The notes under the pieces were generated by a model. It was not told where the DNA came from. It did no database searches and worked only from the letters and a program-made list of their open reading frames with translations. Made by a program: the position numbers and the translations under genes. Positions 26,425 to 33,810 of a stretch of DNA of 64,000 nucleotides are shown one piece after another. The stretch is taken from positions 2,852,001 through 2,916,000 of the forward strand of contig NZ_CP019449.1 of NCBI RefSeq assembly GCF_001984035.1. The letters are read 5' to 3'. How positions within the stretch are numbered: the stretch's first letter is position 1; every line of letters starts with the position of its first letter. Origin of the DNA: Sphingopyxis sp. QXT-31. GTDB lineage: Bacteria > Pseudomonadota > Alphaproteobacteria > Sphingomonadales > Sphingomonadaceae.

Positions 26425-26928
26425 TCAAGCTTCTTCCGCCAGCAGCGGATCCAGCGCCGCCTTGAACTCGCGCTCGGTATAGGCGCCCTTCTTCGCGTGG
26501 CGGACGATGCCCTTGCGGTCGATGATGTAGGTCGAGGGCACCGCATTGTCGATCGAGCCATAGCCGCGGCTCATCCGGTTCGAGAGCGGATAGGAAAGCA
26601 GGTCGCTGACCTTCTTGAGCTGCGACTTGGACACGCTGTCCTCGGTCGTCACGCCGAACATTTCGAGCCCGCGCGCCTGATTGACTTTGAAATAGCGGTG
26701 CATCATCGGCATTTCGGCCTTGCACGGCGCGCACCAGGTCGCCCAATAGTTGATCACGACGACCTTGCCCTTCATCTGGGCGAGCGTGACCTTGCGCTTG
26801 TCGAAGGTGGTGAGGGTGAAGGCGGGCGCCGGATAGCCCGGCGTCGGGGTCTTGCCCGGCGCGGCGGCGAGCAGCAGCAGCGCGGCGACCGGAACGAGCA
26901 GCAGGCGGGCGGACGAGGCGATGATCAT
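26425..26928 (-). CDS. TlpA/ResA-like periplasmic thioredoxin
   Basis: 167 residues. A signal anchor (L-L-L-V-P-V-A-A-L-L-L-L-A-A-A-P) precedes a thioredoxin fold with the redox motif W-C-A-P-C in V-V-I-N-Y-W-A-T-W-C-A-P-C-K-A-E-M-P and the cis-Pro segment V-P-S-T-Y-I-I-D. TlpA-like proteins reduce periplasmic disulfides, often for cytochrome maturation; the nearby bd oxidase lacks c-hemes, so a direct link is not implied. Start set at M-I-I-A-S-S. Divergent from the DoxX gene by only 21 bp, so their promoters overlap the coding starts. Confidence 0.85.
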   Translation of the reverse strand: MIIASSARLLLVPVAALLLLAAAPGKTPTPGYPAPAFTLTTFDKRKVTLAQMKGKVVVINYWATWCAPCKAEMPMMHRYFKVNQARGLEMFGVTTEDSVSKSQLKKVSDLLSYPLSNRMSRGYGSIDNAVPSTYIIDRKGIVRHAKKGAYTEREFKAALDPLLAEEA

Positions 26929-26949
26929 GCGGCGAATAGACGCAAAAAC

Positions 26950-27363
26950 ATGAAGCCAGGCAAGCCGGAAAGCCGCGTGCGGACGATGCTGCGCTGGCTG
27001 CTCGCGATCGCTTATGCCTATGCGGGATACCGCCATCTCGCGACCCCCGCACCCTTCCTCGCGATCACGCCGCCGTGGGTTCCCTTTCCCGCCGGGGTCG
27101 TCGCCTTCACCGGGGTCGCCGAGCTCGCCGGGGCGGCCGGGCTGCTGATCCCGCAGACGCGCAAGGCCGCCGGCTGGGGCCTCGCGCTCTATGCGCTGTG
27201 CGTCTGGCCGGCGAACTTCCACCACGCGCTCGCCGACATCGCGATCGGCGGCGAGAGCTTGAGCTGGTGGTACCATGGCCTGCGGCTTGCGCTGCAGCCG
27301 GTCATCATCTGGTGGGCGCTGTGGGTGGGCGGCGTGACCGACTGGCCCTTCCGTCGCCGCTGA
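26950..27363 (+). CDS. DoxX-family small membrane protein
   Basis: 137 residues with four TM helices and the DoxX-like pattern L-L-A-I-A-Y-A-Y-A-G-Y-R-H-L, F-T-G-V-A-E-L-A-G-A-A-G-L-L-I-P, and W-P-A-N-F-H-H-A-L-A-D. DoxX-like proteins are integral membrane proteins linked to redox or quinone functions, otherwise undefined. The first ATG is at 26950, 21 bp from the divergent TlpA-like start; M-L-R-W at 26986 is an alternative that would leave more promoter room. Confidence 0.78.
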   Translation: MKPGKPESRVRTMLRWLLAIAYAYAGYRHLATPAPFLAITPPWVPFPAGVVAFTGVAELAGAAGLLIPQTRKAAGWGLALYALCVWPANFHHALADIAIGGESLSWWYHGLRLALQPVIIWWALWVGGVTDWPFRRR

Positions 27364-27366
27364 TCG

Positions 27367-28623
27367 CTATTTCGCCACCGGCGTCTCGATCGGCGGCTGG
27401 CCCTTCTGGCTCGCGGCATAGGCTTCGACCGCCTTCAGCACGCGTAGCATGTTGCCGCTCGAAATCTTCTGGAGCTCGGCCTGCGTATAGCCGCGCCGCG
27501 CGAGTTCGGCGAAGAGGCGCGGGTAGCCGGTGACGTCCTCGAGCCCCACCGGGGTCGCGTCCATCCCGTCATAGTCGCCGCCGATGCCGATATGGTCGAC
27601 GCCGATCGTCTTCTTCAGATGATCGATGTGGTCGGCGGCGATGCCGATCGGGGTCTGCGGTGCGGGATTGGCGGCCTCCCACGCCTTCAGCGCCGCCGCG
27701 GCGGCGGCGGGGTCGCCGATATAACGCGCGTCGAGCCGCGCCTTTTCGGCGGTCCTCGCCAGCCCATGCTCGCGCAGCTTGGGGTCGAGGAAGGCAGCGT
27801 AGAGCACGACCATCACCACCCCGCCATTGGCCTTGACCGCGGGCAGCACGCTGTCGGGGACGTTGCGCGGATGGTCGTTGACCGCGCGCACGCCCGAGTG
27901 GCTGAACATCACCGGCGCGTGCGAGACTTCGAGCGCGTCCTTCATCGTCGCTTCGCTGACGTGGCTCAAATCGACGATCATCCCGAGGCGGTTCATCTCC
28001 TGCACCACCTGGCGCCCGAAATCGGTCAGCCCGTCATATTTGGGCGCATCGGTCGCGCTGTCGGCCCAGGGCGTGGTCTTGCTGTGCGTCAGCGTCATAT
28101 AACGCACGCCCATGCCGTACATTTCGCGCAGCACCGCGAGGCTCGACCCGATCGACTGGCCGCCCTCGATGCCGAGCATGCCGGCGACCTTGCCTGCCTT
28201 CATCTGGCTCTCGAGTTCGGCCGCGGTGAGCGCGAAGCCGAGGTCGTTCGGGTAGCGCGCGATCAGCCGTTTCGCGACGTCGATCTGCTCGATCGTCTGC
28301 TGCACCGCCTGCTGCTCGTTCGCGTTGCTGGGCACATAGACCGACCAGAATTGCGCCCCGACATGGCCCTTGCGCAGCCGCTGGATATCCGTGTGCATCA
28401 CCGTCCCGTCGGGCTTGGGCTTGGTGGTGTCGTTGAAGTCGAAATTATTGATGACGTTGCCGACGCTGCCGCGCAGCTCCCACGGCACGTCGTTGTGCCC
28501 GTCGAACACCGGCGCCTTCTTGAGCGCCGCCTCGGCGACCGCCTCGGGGGTCTTCTGCGCCATGGCAGGGGTGGAGATAAGGGTGAGAGCGGCGAGGCCG
28601 GCGAGCAGGGAGGGCTTTGTCAT
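27367..28623 (-). CDS. Membrane dipeptidase, peptidase M19 family
   Basis: 418 residues. Secreted zinc dipeptidase related to renal dipeptidase. Signal peptide L-I-S-T-P-A-M-A-Q. Metal-site motifs: F-D-G-H-N-D-V-P-W, G-I-E-G-G-Q-S, I-V-D-L-S-H-V-S-E, F-S-H-S-G-V-R-A-V and I-G-G-D-Y-D-G-M. All ligands expected for the binuclear zinc centre can be found. Converges on the DoxX gene with 3 bp between stops. Substrate range (dipeptides, D-residue or lactam-like) cannot be told. Confidence 0.9.
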   Translation of the reverse strand: MTKPSLLAGLAALTLISTPAMAQKTPEAVAEAALKKAPVFDGHNDVPWELRGSVGNVINNFDFNDTTKPKPDGTVMHTDIQRLRKGHVGAQFWSVYVPSNANEQQAVQQTIEQIDVAKRLIARYPNDLGFALTAAELESQMKAGKVAGMLGIEGGQSIGSSLAVLREMYGMGVRYMTLTHSKTTPWADSATDAPKYDGLTDFGRQVVQEMNRLGMIVDLSHVSEATMKDALEVSHAPVMFSHSGVRAVNDHPRNVPDSVLPAVKANGGVVMVVLYAAFLDPKLREHGLARTAEKARLDARYIGDPAAAAAALKAWEAANPAPQTPIGIAADHIDHLKKTIGVDHIGIGGDYDGMDATPVGLEDVTGYPRLFAELARRGYTQAELQKISSGNMLRVLKAVEAYAASQKGQPPIETPVAK

Positions 28624-28724
28624 GGGGCCGACCCTAATAGGTTGATCGGGCGGTGCAAGCCGCGAGGCGGGCGCTTATGAAGGAAAGGCATAGGCTATGC
28701 CGTTTCGGGTCAGGGAAACGCTGC

Positions 28725-28741
28725 TTGACGTTTACGTAAAC
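28725..28741 (+). promoter_or_regulatory. LiuR-like (MerR family) operator before acyl-CoA dehydrogenase
   Basis: TTGACGTTTACGTAAAC lies 19 nt before the start codon. It contains the inner palindrome GTTTACGTAAAC and matches the motif type described for the LiuR regulator of branched-chain amino acid and acyl-CoA catabolism in Proteobacteria. No merR-type gene is in the window. Confidence 0.5.
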
Positions 28742-28760
28742 CCCGCGCAGCATCGCATGC

Positions 28761-29936
28761 ATGACAGCTTTCGACGACTGGCGCGCGCGTTCGCCTCATT
28801 ATGACGAAACCCATGAGGCGCTGGCGCAGAGCGTCCGGCGCTTCGTCGAGCGCGAAGTCGCGCCGCATATCGACCGCTGGGAGGCCGAGGGCGAATTGCC
28901 GCGCGAGCTGCACAAGAGGGCGGCGGAGGCGGGCATATTGGGGCTGCGCTATCCCGAAAAATATGGCGGGCACAGCGAGGGTTTCGACAATTTCCACGGG
29001 CTGGTGCTGACCGAAGAGCTTGCCGCGGTCGGCGCGGGCGGTCTCGGCGCGTCGCTGATGACGCACGGCATCGGGCTGCCGCCGATCCTCGCGCTCGGGT
29101 CGGAGGAATTGAAGCAGCGCGTCGCGCCGCCGGTGCTCGCGGGCGACAGGATCATCGCGCTCGGCATCACCGAGGCGGGGGGCGGCAGCGATGTCGCGAA
29201 CCTGAAGACGACGGCCGTGCGCGACGGCGATCATTATGTCGTCAACGGCGGCAAGATGTTCATCACGTCGGGCATGCGCGCCGACTGGCTGACCTGCGCG
29301 GTGCGCACCGGTGGGCCGGGCGCGGCGGGCATCTCGCTGCTGCTGATCGAGATGGATGCGCCCGGGGTCGAGCGCGCCAGGCTCGACAAGATGGGCTGGC
29401 GCTGCAGCGACACCGCCGCGATCCATTTCGAGGGCGTCCGCGTCCCCGCGGCGAATCTGATCGGGCAGGAGAATGGCGGCTTCATCGGCATCATGCGCAA
29501 TTTCAACAGCGAGCGGCTCGGCATGGCGATGGGCTGCTGCGCCTACGCCCGCGTCGCGCTCGCCGAGGCGGCCGAGTGGGCGCAAAATCGCGAAACCTTC
29601 GGCAAGCCGCTCGTCGGCCACCAGTCGATCCGCATCAAGCTCGCCGACATGGAGCGCCAGATCGAGGCGACGCAGGCGTGGGTCGACCTCGCCGCCTGGC
29701 AGGTGAAGGAGGGCAAGGACCGCCCCGCCGACTTCGCGATGCTCAAGGTGCAGGCGACGCGCATGCTGGAAAGCGTCGCGCGCGAGGCAGCGCAGATACT
29801 CGGCGGCGCCTCCTATATCACCGGCAGCAAGGTCGAGCGCATCTACCGCGAGGTGCGCGTCAACGCGATCGGCGGCGGTAGCGAGGAAATCATGCTCGAT
29901 TTGGCCGGGCGGCAGTTGTTCGGGGGTAAGCGCTAG
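28761..29936 (+). CDS. Acyl-CoA dehydrogenase
   Basis: 391 residues. FAD flavoprotein that introduces the alpha-beta double bond into an acyl-CoA. Family motifs: L-G-I-T-E-A-G-G-G-S-D-V-A FAD site, N-G-G-K-M-F-I-T-S-G, the middle beta domain, and the C-terminal helical domain with E-R-I-Y-R-E-V-R-V-N-A-I-G-G-G-S-E-E-I-M. The catalytic Glu expected in the short-chain position (Y-R-E or G-G-S-E-E region) cannot be fixed by eye. LiuR-like operator upstream suggests a role in branched-chain or short-chain acyl-CoA degradation. The IS element is inserted right at the stop codon: the TAG is part of the duplicated CTAG, so the protein is intact. Confidence 0.88.
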   Translation: MTAFDDWRARSPHYDETHEALAQSVRRFVEREVAPHIDRWEAEGELPRELHKRAAEAGILGLRYPEKYGGHSEGFDNFHGLVLTEELAAVGAGGLGASLMTHGIGLPPILALGSEELKQRVAPPVLAGDRIIALGITEAGGGSDVANLKTTAVRDGDHYVVNGGKMFITSGMRADWLTCAVRTGGPGAAGISLLLIEMDAPGVERARLDKMGWRCSDTAAIHFEGVRVPAANLIGQENGGFIGIMRNFNSERLGMAMGCCAYARVALAEAAEWAQNRETFGKPLVGHQSIRIKLADMERQIEATQAWVDLAAWQVKEGKDRPADFAMLKVQATRMLESVAREAAQILGGASYITGSKVERIYREVRVNAIGGGSEEIMLDLAGRQLFGGKR

Positions 29937-30373
29937 GTTGAATCGACATTCAGCACCAGAAGGGAATGAAGCGAGATAGAGGGAGGCGAGGTAGTTTTGG
30001 GGGATACGGTCGTATCGGGTTGCGATGCGGCGTATTTGCTTGAGCCTTCCGATCGTTCGCTCGATGCGGTTGCGCAGTTTGTAGATGGCGGGATCGAAAG
30101 CCCTTTTGCGAGGCATGCATGAGCGCTGAGGGATGATGGGTTTTGCGCCACTTTTCTCGATATGATCGAGGATGGCATGGCTGTCATAGGCCTTGTCGGC
30201 AAGGACGTGCCGGGCGTCGAGGCCGGTGAGGAGCGGGATGGCGGAGCGGTCGTCGCTGGCGTTGCCGCCGGTCAGGATGAAGCGCACCGGGCGTCCGAAG
30301 CTGTCGACCGCGATGTGCCATTTGCTGGTCAGTCCGCCTCGGGAGCGCCCCAGAGCCTGGTCGCAGGCCCCCC
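29937..30373 (-). CDS. IS transposase, downstream frame (orfB)
   Basis: C-terminal part of the DDE transposase, read in the -1 frame relative to orfA: D-Q-A-L-G-R-S-R-G-G-L-T-S-K-W-H, L-T-G-G-N-A-S-D, L-A-D-K-A-Y-D-S (second Asp), R-I-E-R-T-I-G-R-L-K (catalytic Glu). It has no start codon of its own near the junction. The frame has no stop inside the element: it runs through the terminal repeat and CTAG into antisense acyl-CoA dehydrogenase sequence. Confidence 0.8.
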
Positions 30374-30706
30374 TTTTTGCCCCGTCGCGGCTTGGGCGTG
30401 GGCTCGAACGATCGAACTGTCGATCATCAGATAGTGGTTGTCGCGGTCGCGCGCGAGCAGATGAAACACTCGCTCCCACACCCCGGCGCGTGCCCAACGG
30501 GTGAAGCGCTTGTGCACCGTCTTGTACCGGCCATAGCGCTCCGGCAAATCCGACCAGCGTGCACCGGACCGCAAAACCCACAAAACACCGTTGACGAACA
30601 ATCGGTTATCAAGCGCCGTTCGTCCCGGATCGCTCACCTTGCCAGGCAACAGCGGCGCAATCCGGTCCCACTGACCCTCGCTCAACTCGTAACGCTTGAT
30701 CCCCAT
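30329..30706 (-). CDS. IS transposase, upstream frame (orfA)
   Basis: 125 residues: M-G-I-K-R-Y-E-L-S-E-G-Q-W-D-R-I-A-P-L-L-P-G (DUF4096-like N-terminal domain of IS5/IS427 transposases), then W-V-L-R-S-G-A-R-W-S-D-L-P and M-I-D-S-S-I-V-R-A-H with the first catalytic Asp. The coding strand carries A5-G6 at 30378-30368, a slippery run where a -1 shift fuses this frame to orfB to make the full enzyme. Confidence 0.85.
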   Translation of the reverse strand: MGIKRYELSEGQWDRIAPLLPGKVSDPGRTALDNRLFVNGVLWVLRSGARWSDLPERYGRYKTVHKRFTRWARAGVWERVFHLLARDRDNHYLMIDSSIVRAHAQAATGQKGGPATRLWGAPEAD

Positions 30707-30837
30707 CCTCGCCTCCGAAAATCACAGAGACAACTCAATCACGCTTCAAACCTCTTGGGAATCCTGAATGTCGATACAGCCTAGCCTGCGAGGATACGGC
30801 GTCGAAGGCGGTTTCGGGGTGGGAAGCTGCCGTAAAG

Positions 30838-30997
30838 CCCTCTCCCCTTGAGGGGAGAGGATAGCGCAGCTTGCTCCGTCAGGAGCTAGCGAAGCTTGGA
30901 GAGGGGTGCTTGGACGCTGGCGGTCGGAAACCCCTCTCAACTCCGGCTAGGCAGCAAGCTGCCAAGCCTGCGTATCTCTCCCCTCAAGCGGAGAGAG
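30838..30997. repeat. Intergenic inverted repeat, family B, copy 1
   Basis: About 160 bp. Each end is itself a hairpin (CTCTCCCCTTGAGGGGAGAG at the left) and the interior has CAGCTTGCTCCGTCAGGAGC and AACTCCGGCTAGGCAGCAAG. The ends are inverted to each other. A second copy lies at 54022-54187 with the same internal words. No coding capacity beyond spurious frames. Confidence 0.8.
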
Positions 30998-31058
30998 CAT
31001 AACCCTGCGAACGGCAACTAACGCCCGAAACCGGACGGCAGTCACCGGTCGCGCCACC

Positions 31059-31382
31059 TCAATCGGGCGAAGCCGCCTTCGCCTTTTCCGCCAGCACGCG
31101 CGATTCGGCTTTGAGCGGGCGCGATACCGGGCACACCTCCTGCACATAGCCGTTGAGCACATTGGTCAGCGCGTCGGGGATCAGGCGGTAGAAGACGAAC
31201 TGGCCGCGCTTCTCGCTGGTGATCAGCCCGGCATTTTCGAGCACCGACAGATGCTGCGACACCGCGGGCTTGCTCATCTCGAAGCGCGCGGCGATGTCGC
31301 CCGCGCTGAGTTCGGCATGCGCGAGATAGGCGAGAATCTTGCGCCGCGGCGTCGACGCCAGTGCCTGAAAAACCCGTTCCAT
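31059..31382 (-). CDS. ArsR/SmtB-family transcriptional regulator
   Basis: 107 residues from the Met of M-E-R-V-F-Q-A-L. Winged-helix repressor: L-A-S-T-P-R-R-K-I-L-A-Y-L, L-S-A-G-D-I-A-A-R-F-E-M-S-K-P-A-V-S-Q-H-L-S-V-L recognition helix, and wing E-K-R-G-Q-F-V-F-Y. No metal-binding C-V-C or His-rich motif is present, so it belongs with the non-metal (SdpR-like) members. Divergent from a desaturase operon; a TAAGTAATTACTTA palindrome in the shared 89-bp gap is a likely operator for it. An upstream Met 13 codons earlier is possible but would overlap that control region. Confidence 0.85.
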   Translation of the reverse strand: MERVFQALASTPRRKILAYLAHAELSAGDIAARFEMSKPAVSQHLSVLENAGLITSEKRGQFVFYRLIPDALTNVLNGYVQEVCPVSRPLKAESRVLAEKAKAASPD

Positions 31383-31410
31383 TGCCCCAAAATGGGCATT
31401 TCGTCCGGCC

Positions 31411-31444
31411 TTGACAAGCAATAATTTATTTAAGTAATTACTTA
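31411..31444 (+). promoter_or_regulatory. Desaturase promoter overlapped by a palindromic operator
   Basis: TTGACA at 31411-31416, 18-bp spacer, then TAATTA at 31435-31440. The perfect 14-bp palindrome TAAGTAATTACTTA (31431-31444) covers the -10 box, in an AT-rich island between divergent arsR-type and desaturase genes. Repression by the ArsR-family protein is inferred. Confidence 0.6.
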
Positions 31445-31471
31445 TATTCTTTGCGAGTGAGGAGTCGGGCG

Positions 31472-32434
31472 ATGCGGAGCGGTCATGATCCCCATGCGGT
31501 GAATTTCCTGATCGATGCGCCCGCGCCCGGCTACCGCCCCGATCCCGTGGCGGGGACCGTCCGCGCCGATATCCCGAGCATCGTCTGGAACGGCGGCATG
31601 GCGCTGGTCGCGATCATTGCCGGGCCGTTCTTCGTCACGCCGGGGACGGTCGCGCTCTTCTTCCTCACCACCGGCGCCGCGCTGCTGCTCGGGCACAGCG
31701 TCGGTTATCACCGGATGATGATCCACGGCAGCTTCGCCGCGCGGCGCTGGTTGGCGCGCACGCTGATCTGGTTCGGCGCCTTCACCGGCATGGCAGGGCC
31801 CTATGGCATCGTCCGCGCGCACGACACGCGCGACTGGGCGCAAAGGCAGGCGGGCTGCCATCCCTTCCTGCGTCACGGCACGCACATCGTCCGCGATGCC
31901 TGGTGGCAGATATATTGCCGGCTCGACCTCGACCGGCCGCCGCGCTTCGACTTCGCCGCGCTCGACCGCGATCCGTTCATCGGCTGGCTCGAAAGGACAT
32001 GGCGCTGGCAGCAGGCGCCCGTCGCCCTGCTCTTCTTCGCGATCGGCGGCTGGGGCTGGGTCGTGTGGGGCGTCGCGGCGCGGGTCGCGGTCGCGAACCA
32101 CGGCCATTGGCTCGTCGGCCATCTCGCACATAATCGCGGACCGCAGCACTGGACCGTCGATACCCACGGCGTGCAGGCCTATGACGTGCCCTGGGCGGCG
32201 ATCCCGACGATGGGCGAGGCGTGGCACAACAACCATCATGCCTATCCGGGTTCGGCGCGCATCGGGCTGCACCCGGGGCAGAGCGACTGGGGTTTTGTTT
32301 TCATCCGGCTGTGCGAGCGCCTGGGGCTGATGTGGGACGTGCAGACCCCCGAAACGCTCGGCGCGCGGCGCGGGCTGAGCCTTGTGACGCAGGAAGAGAC
32401 GGCGCCTGGGGCGGTCGCGGGAGCGGCGCGATGA
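31472..32434 (+). CDS. Acyl-lipid/acyl-CoA fatty-acid desaturase
   Basis: 320 residues, membrane-bound di-iron desaturase related to delta-9 enzymes. Three histidine regions: G-H-S-V-G-Y-H-R-M-M-I-H, R-A-H-D-T-R-D-W-A and the C-terminal H-N-N-H-H-A-Y, plus N-H-G-H-W. Several hydrophobic spans flank them. Start ATG at 31472 with GAGGAG eight bases upstream; a TTG seven codons earlier is less likely. Likely regulated by the divergent ArsR-family repressor. The next gene overlaps its stop (ATGA). The C-terminal end is Ala/Gly-rich. Confidence 0.85.
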   Translation: MRSGHDPHAVNFLIDAPAPGYRPDPVAGTVRADIPSIVWNGGMALVAIIAGPFFVTPGTVALFFLTTGAALLLGHSVGYHRMMIHGSFAARRWLARTLIWFGAFTGMAGPYGIVRAHDTRDWAQRQAGCHPFLRHGTHIVRDAWWQIYCRLDLDRPPRFDFAALDRDPFIGWLERTWRWQQAPVALLFFAIGGWGWVVWGVAARVAVANHGHWLVGHLAHNRGPQHWTVDTHGVQAYDVPWAAIPTMGEAWHNNHHAYPGSARIGLHPGQSDWGFVFIRLCERLGLMWDVQTPETLGARRGLSLVTQEETAPGAVAGAAR

Positions 32435-33810
32435 ACTATCTGCGCACCGAGCTGCCCGCCGCCTTGCTCTACGCGCTCGGCGCGGCGGCGTTGATCCTGT
32501 CGCAGCATGCGATGGTCTTCCTCGCCTTTCATGCGCTCGGCATGCCGCTCGCGCTCGACGACGCTTTCTGGCTCTTCCCGATCCGCCAGCTCGCGATGCT
32601 GCCCGATATGTCGCCCTTCGTCGCGATCGGCGCTTTCGCCTTCTGCCTCGGCATCTCGGGCGCGCTTGCGCTGTTGTCGCTGCGCCGGGCGGAGCGGCTC
32701 GGGCGCGGGGGCGGGCTGGCGCTGGGCGCGATGATCCCGACGCTGCAGATCTTCGCCGTTCTCTTGCTGGCGCTGCTCTGGCCGCGCCGCGAAGCGACCG
32801 AAACCCGGCGCGCCGATGACCCTGCCCCGCCCTACCGGCTTGCGATGGGGATATTTGCAGGCACGACGCTGATCGTCGTTGCGGTCGCAGTGTCGGCGGT
32901 GACAACGGGCGCCTATGGCTGGGGCCTGTTCGTCGCGACGCCCTTCCTCGTCGGGCTGATCACCGGCTTTCTCGTCAATCGTGGCCGTGTGCGCAGCGTC
33001 AACGAGACGGCCGGCGCGGTCGCGGCGGCGGGCGTGCTCGGCACGTTCGCGCTGCTGATGCTCGCGCTCGAAGGACTGATGTGCATCGTCCTGATCGTGC
33101 CGCTCGCTGGCGGGCTGGCGATGATCGGCGGCGTCATCGGCCGCGCCGCGGCGAAGCGGCTCATCGATCCGCGCCAGCCCTTCTACAGCGTGGTGCTGCT
33201 GCCTGTGATCTTCCTGCTCGACGCGGCGATGCCGCCCGAGCTGCCCATCGCGACGCGCGCCGCGATCACCATCGACGCGCCGCCCGAGGCCGTCTGGGCC
33301 AGCCTGACCGCCGACCGGCCGGTGCGCGATAAGCCCGGGCTCGTCGGCCTTGCGGGGCTCGCCTATCCCGTCGCAGCGCACATCGCGGGTGAGGGTGTGG
33401 GCGCGCACCGCCACGGCAAATTTTCTACGGGCACCGCCGACGAGCGTGTGACGGTGTGGCAGCCCGGCCGCGCGCTGGCGTTCCGCGTCGTCCGCCAGCC
33501 GCCCGCGATGGAGGAGATGAGCCCCTATCGCAAACTCCAGACGCCCCACCTCGTCGGCTATTTCGACACCGGCGAGACGCGCTTCGACCTTCAGCCTTTG
33601 CCCGGCGGACGGACCCGGCTGAGCGTACGCGCGGGCCATGTACTGCGCATCGATCCGGCGCTCTATTGGGGGCCGATCGCGCGCTGGGCGATCGGGAAGA
33701 ATGTCGGGCGCGTGCTGCGCGACATAAGGCATGACGCCGAGGGTCGACAGCGCGCAGGCTTGGCGGCACATTCGCGGCATGGAAAATCTTACGCACAGCT
33801 GGCCGATTGA
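32431..33810 (+). CDS. Polytopic membrane protein with C-terminal SRPBCC (START-like) domain
   Basis: 459 residues. About eight hydrophobic helices in the first 280 residues, then a soluble domain beginning I-A-T-R-A-A-I-T-I-D-A-P-P-E-A-V-W-A-S-L, the standard entry strand of SRPBCC/polyketide-cyclase folds, with W-Q-P-G-R-A-L-A-F-R-V and T-R-L-S-V later. This fold binds hydrophobic ligands. The start overlaps the desaturase stop (ATGA), so it is co-translated; a lipid-related role is inferred from this partner. Its end overlaps the following amidohydrolase start. Confidence 0.7.
   Translation: MNYLRTELPAALLYALGAAALILSQHAMVFLAFHALGMPLALDDAFWLFPIRQLAMLPDMSPFVAIGAFAFCLGISGALALLSLRRAERLGRGGGLALGAMIPTLQIFAVLLLALLWPRREATETRRADDPAPPYRLAMGIFAGTTLIVVAVAVSAVTTGAYGWGLFVATPFLVGLITGFLVNRGRVRSVNETAGAVAAAGVLGTFALLMLALEGLMCIVLIVPLAGGLAMIGGVIGRAAAKRLIDPRQPFYSVVLLPVIFLLDAAMPPELPIATRAAITIDAPPEAVWASLTADRPVRDKPGLVGLAGLAYPVAAHIAGEGVGAHRHGKFSTGTADERVTVWQPGRALAFRVVRQPPAMEEMSPYRKLQTPHLVGYFDTGETRFDLQPLPGGRTRLSVRAGHVLRIDPALYWGPIARWAIGKNVGRVLRDIRHDAEGRQRAGLAAHSRHGKSYAQLAD

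Larger units (their letters stand above)
29937..30780 (-). mobile_element. IS5-family (IS427-like group) insertion sequence
   Basis: 844 bp with imperfect terminal inverted repeats, each containing ATCGACATTCAG a few bases from the end. It is flanked by CTAG on both sides (29933-29936 and 30781-30784), the 4-bp target duplication typical of IS5-family elements. It encodes a two-frame DDE transposase on the minus strand with a homopolymer frameshift site. The element looks complete; only one copy is seen here. Confidence 0.88.

Noticed and set aside
28710..30581. A 623-codon minus-strand frame spanning the IS element and the acyl-CoA dehydrogenase
   Set aside because: Only its part inside the IS is transposase; the rest is the readthrough of the stop-less frame through antisense of the dehydrogenase.
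30746..30940. Small frames in the family B, C and D repeats
   Set aside because: They arise from hairpin-rich repeat DNA, recur in altered frames at the other copies, and encode no motif.
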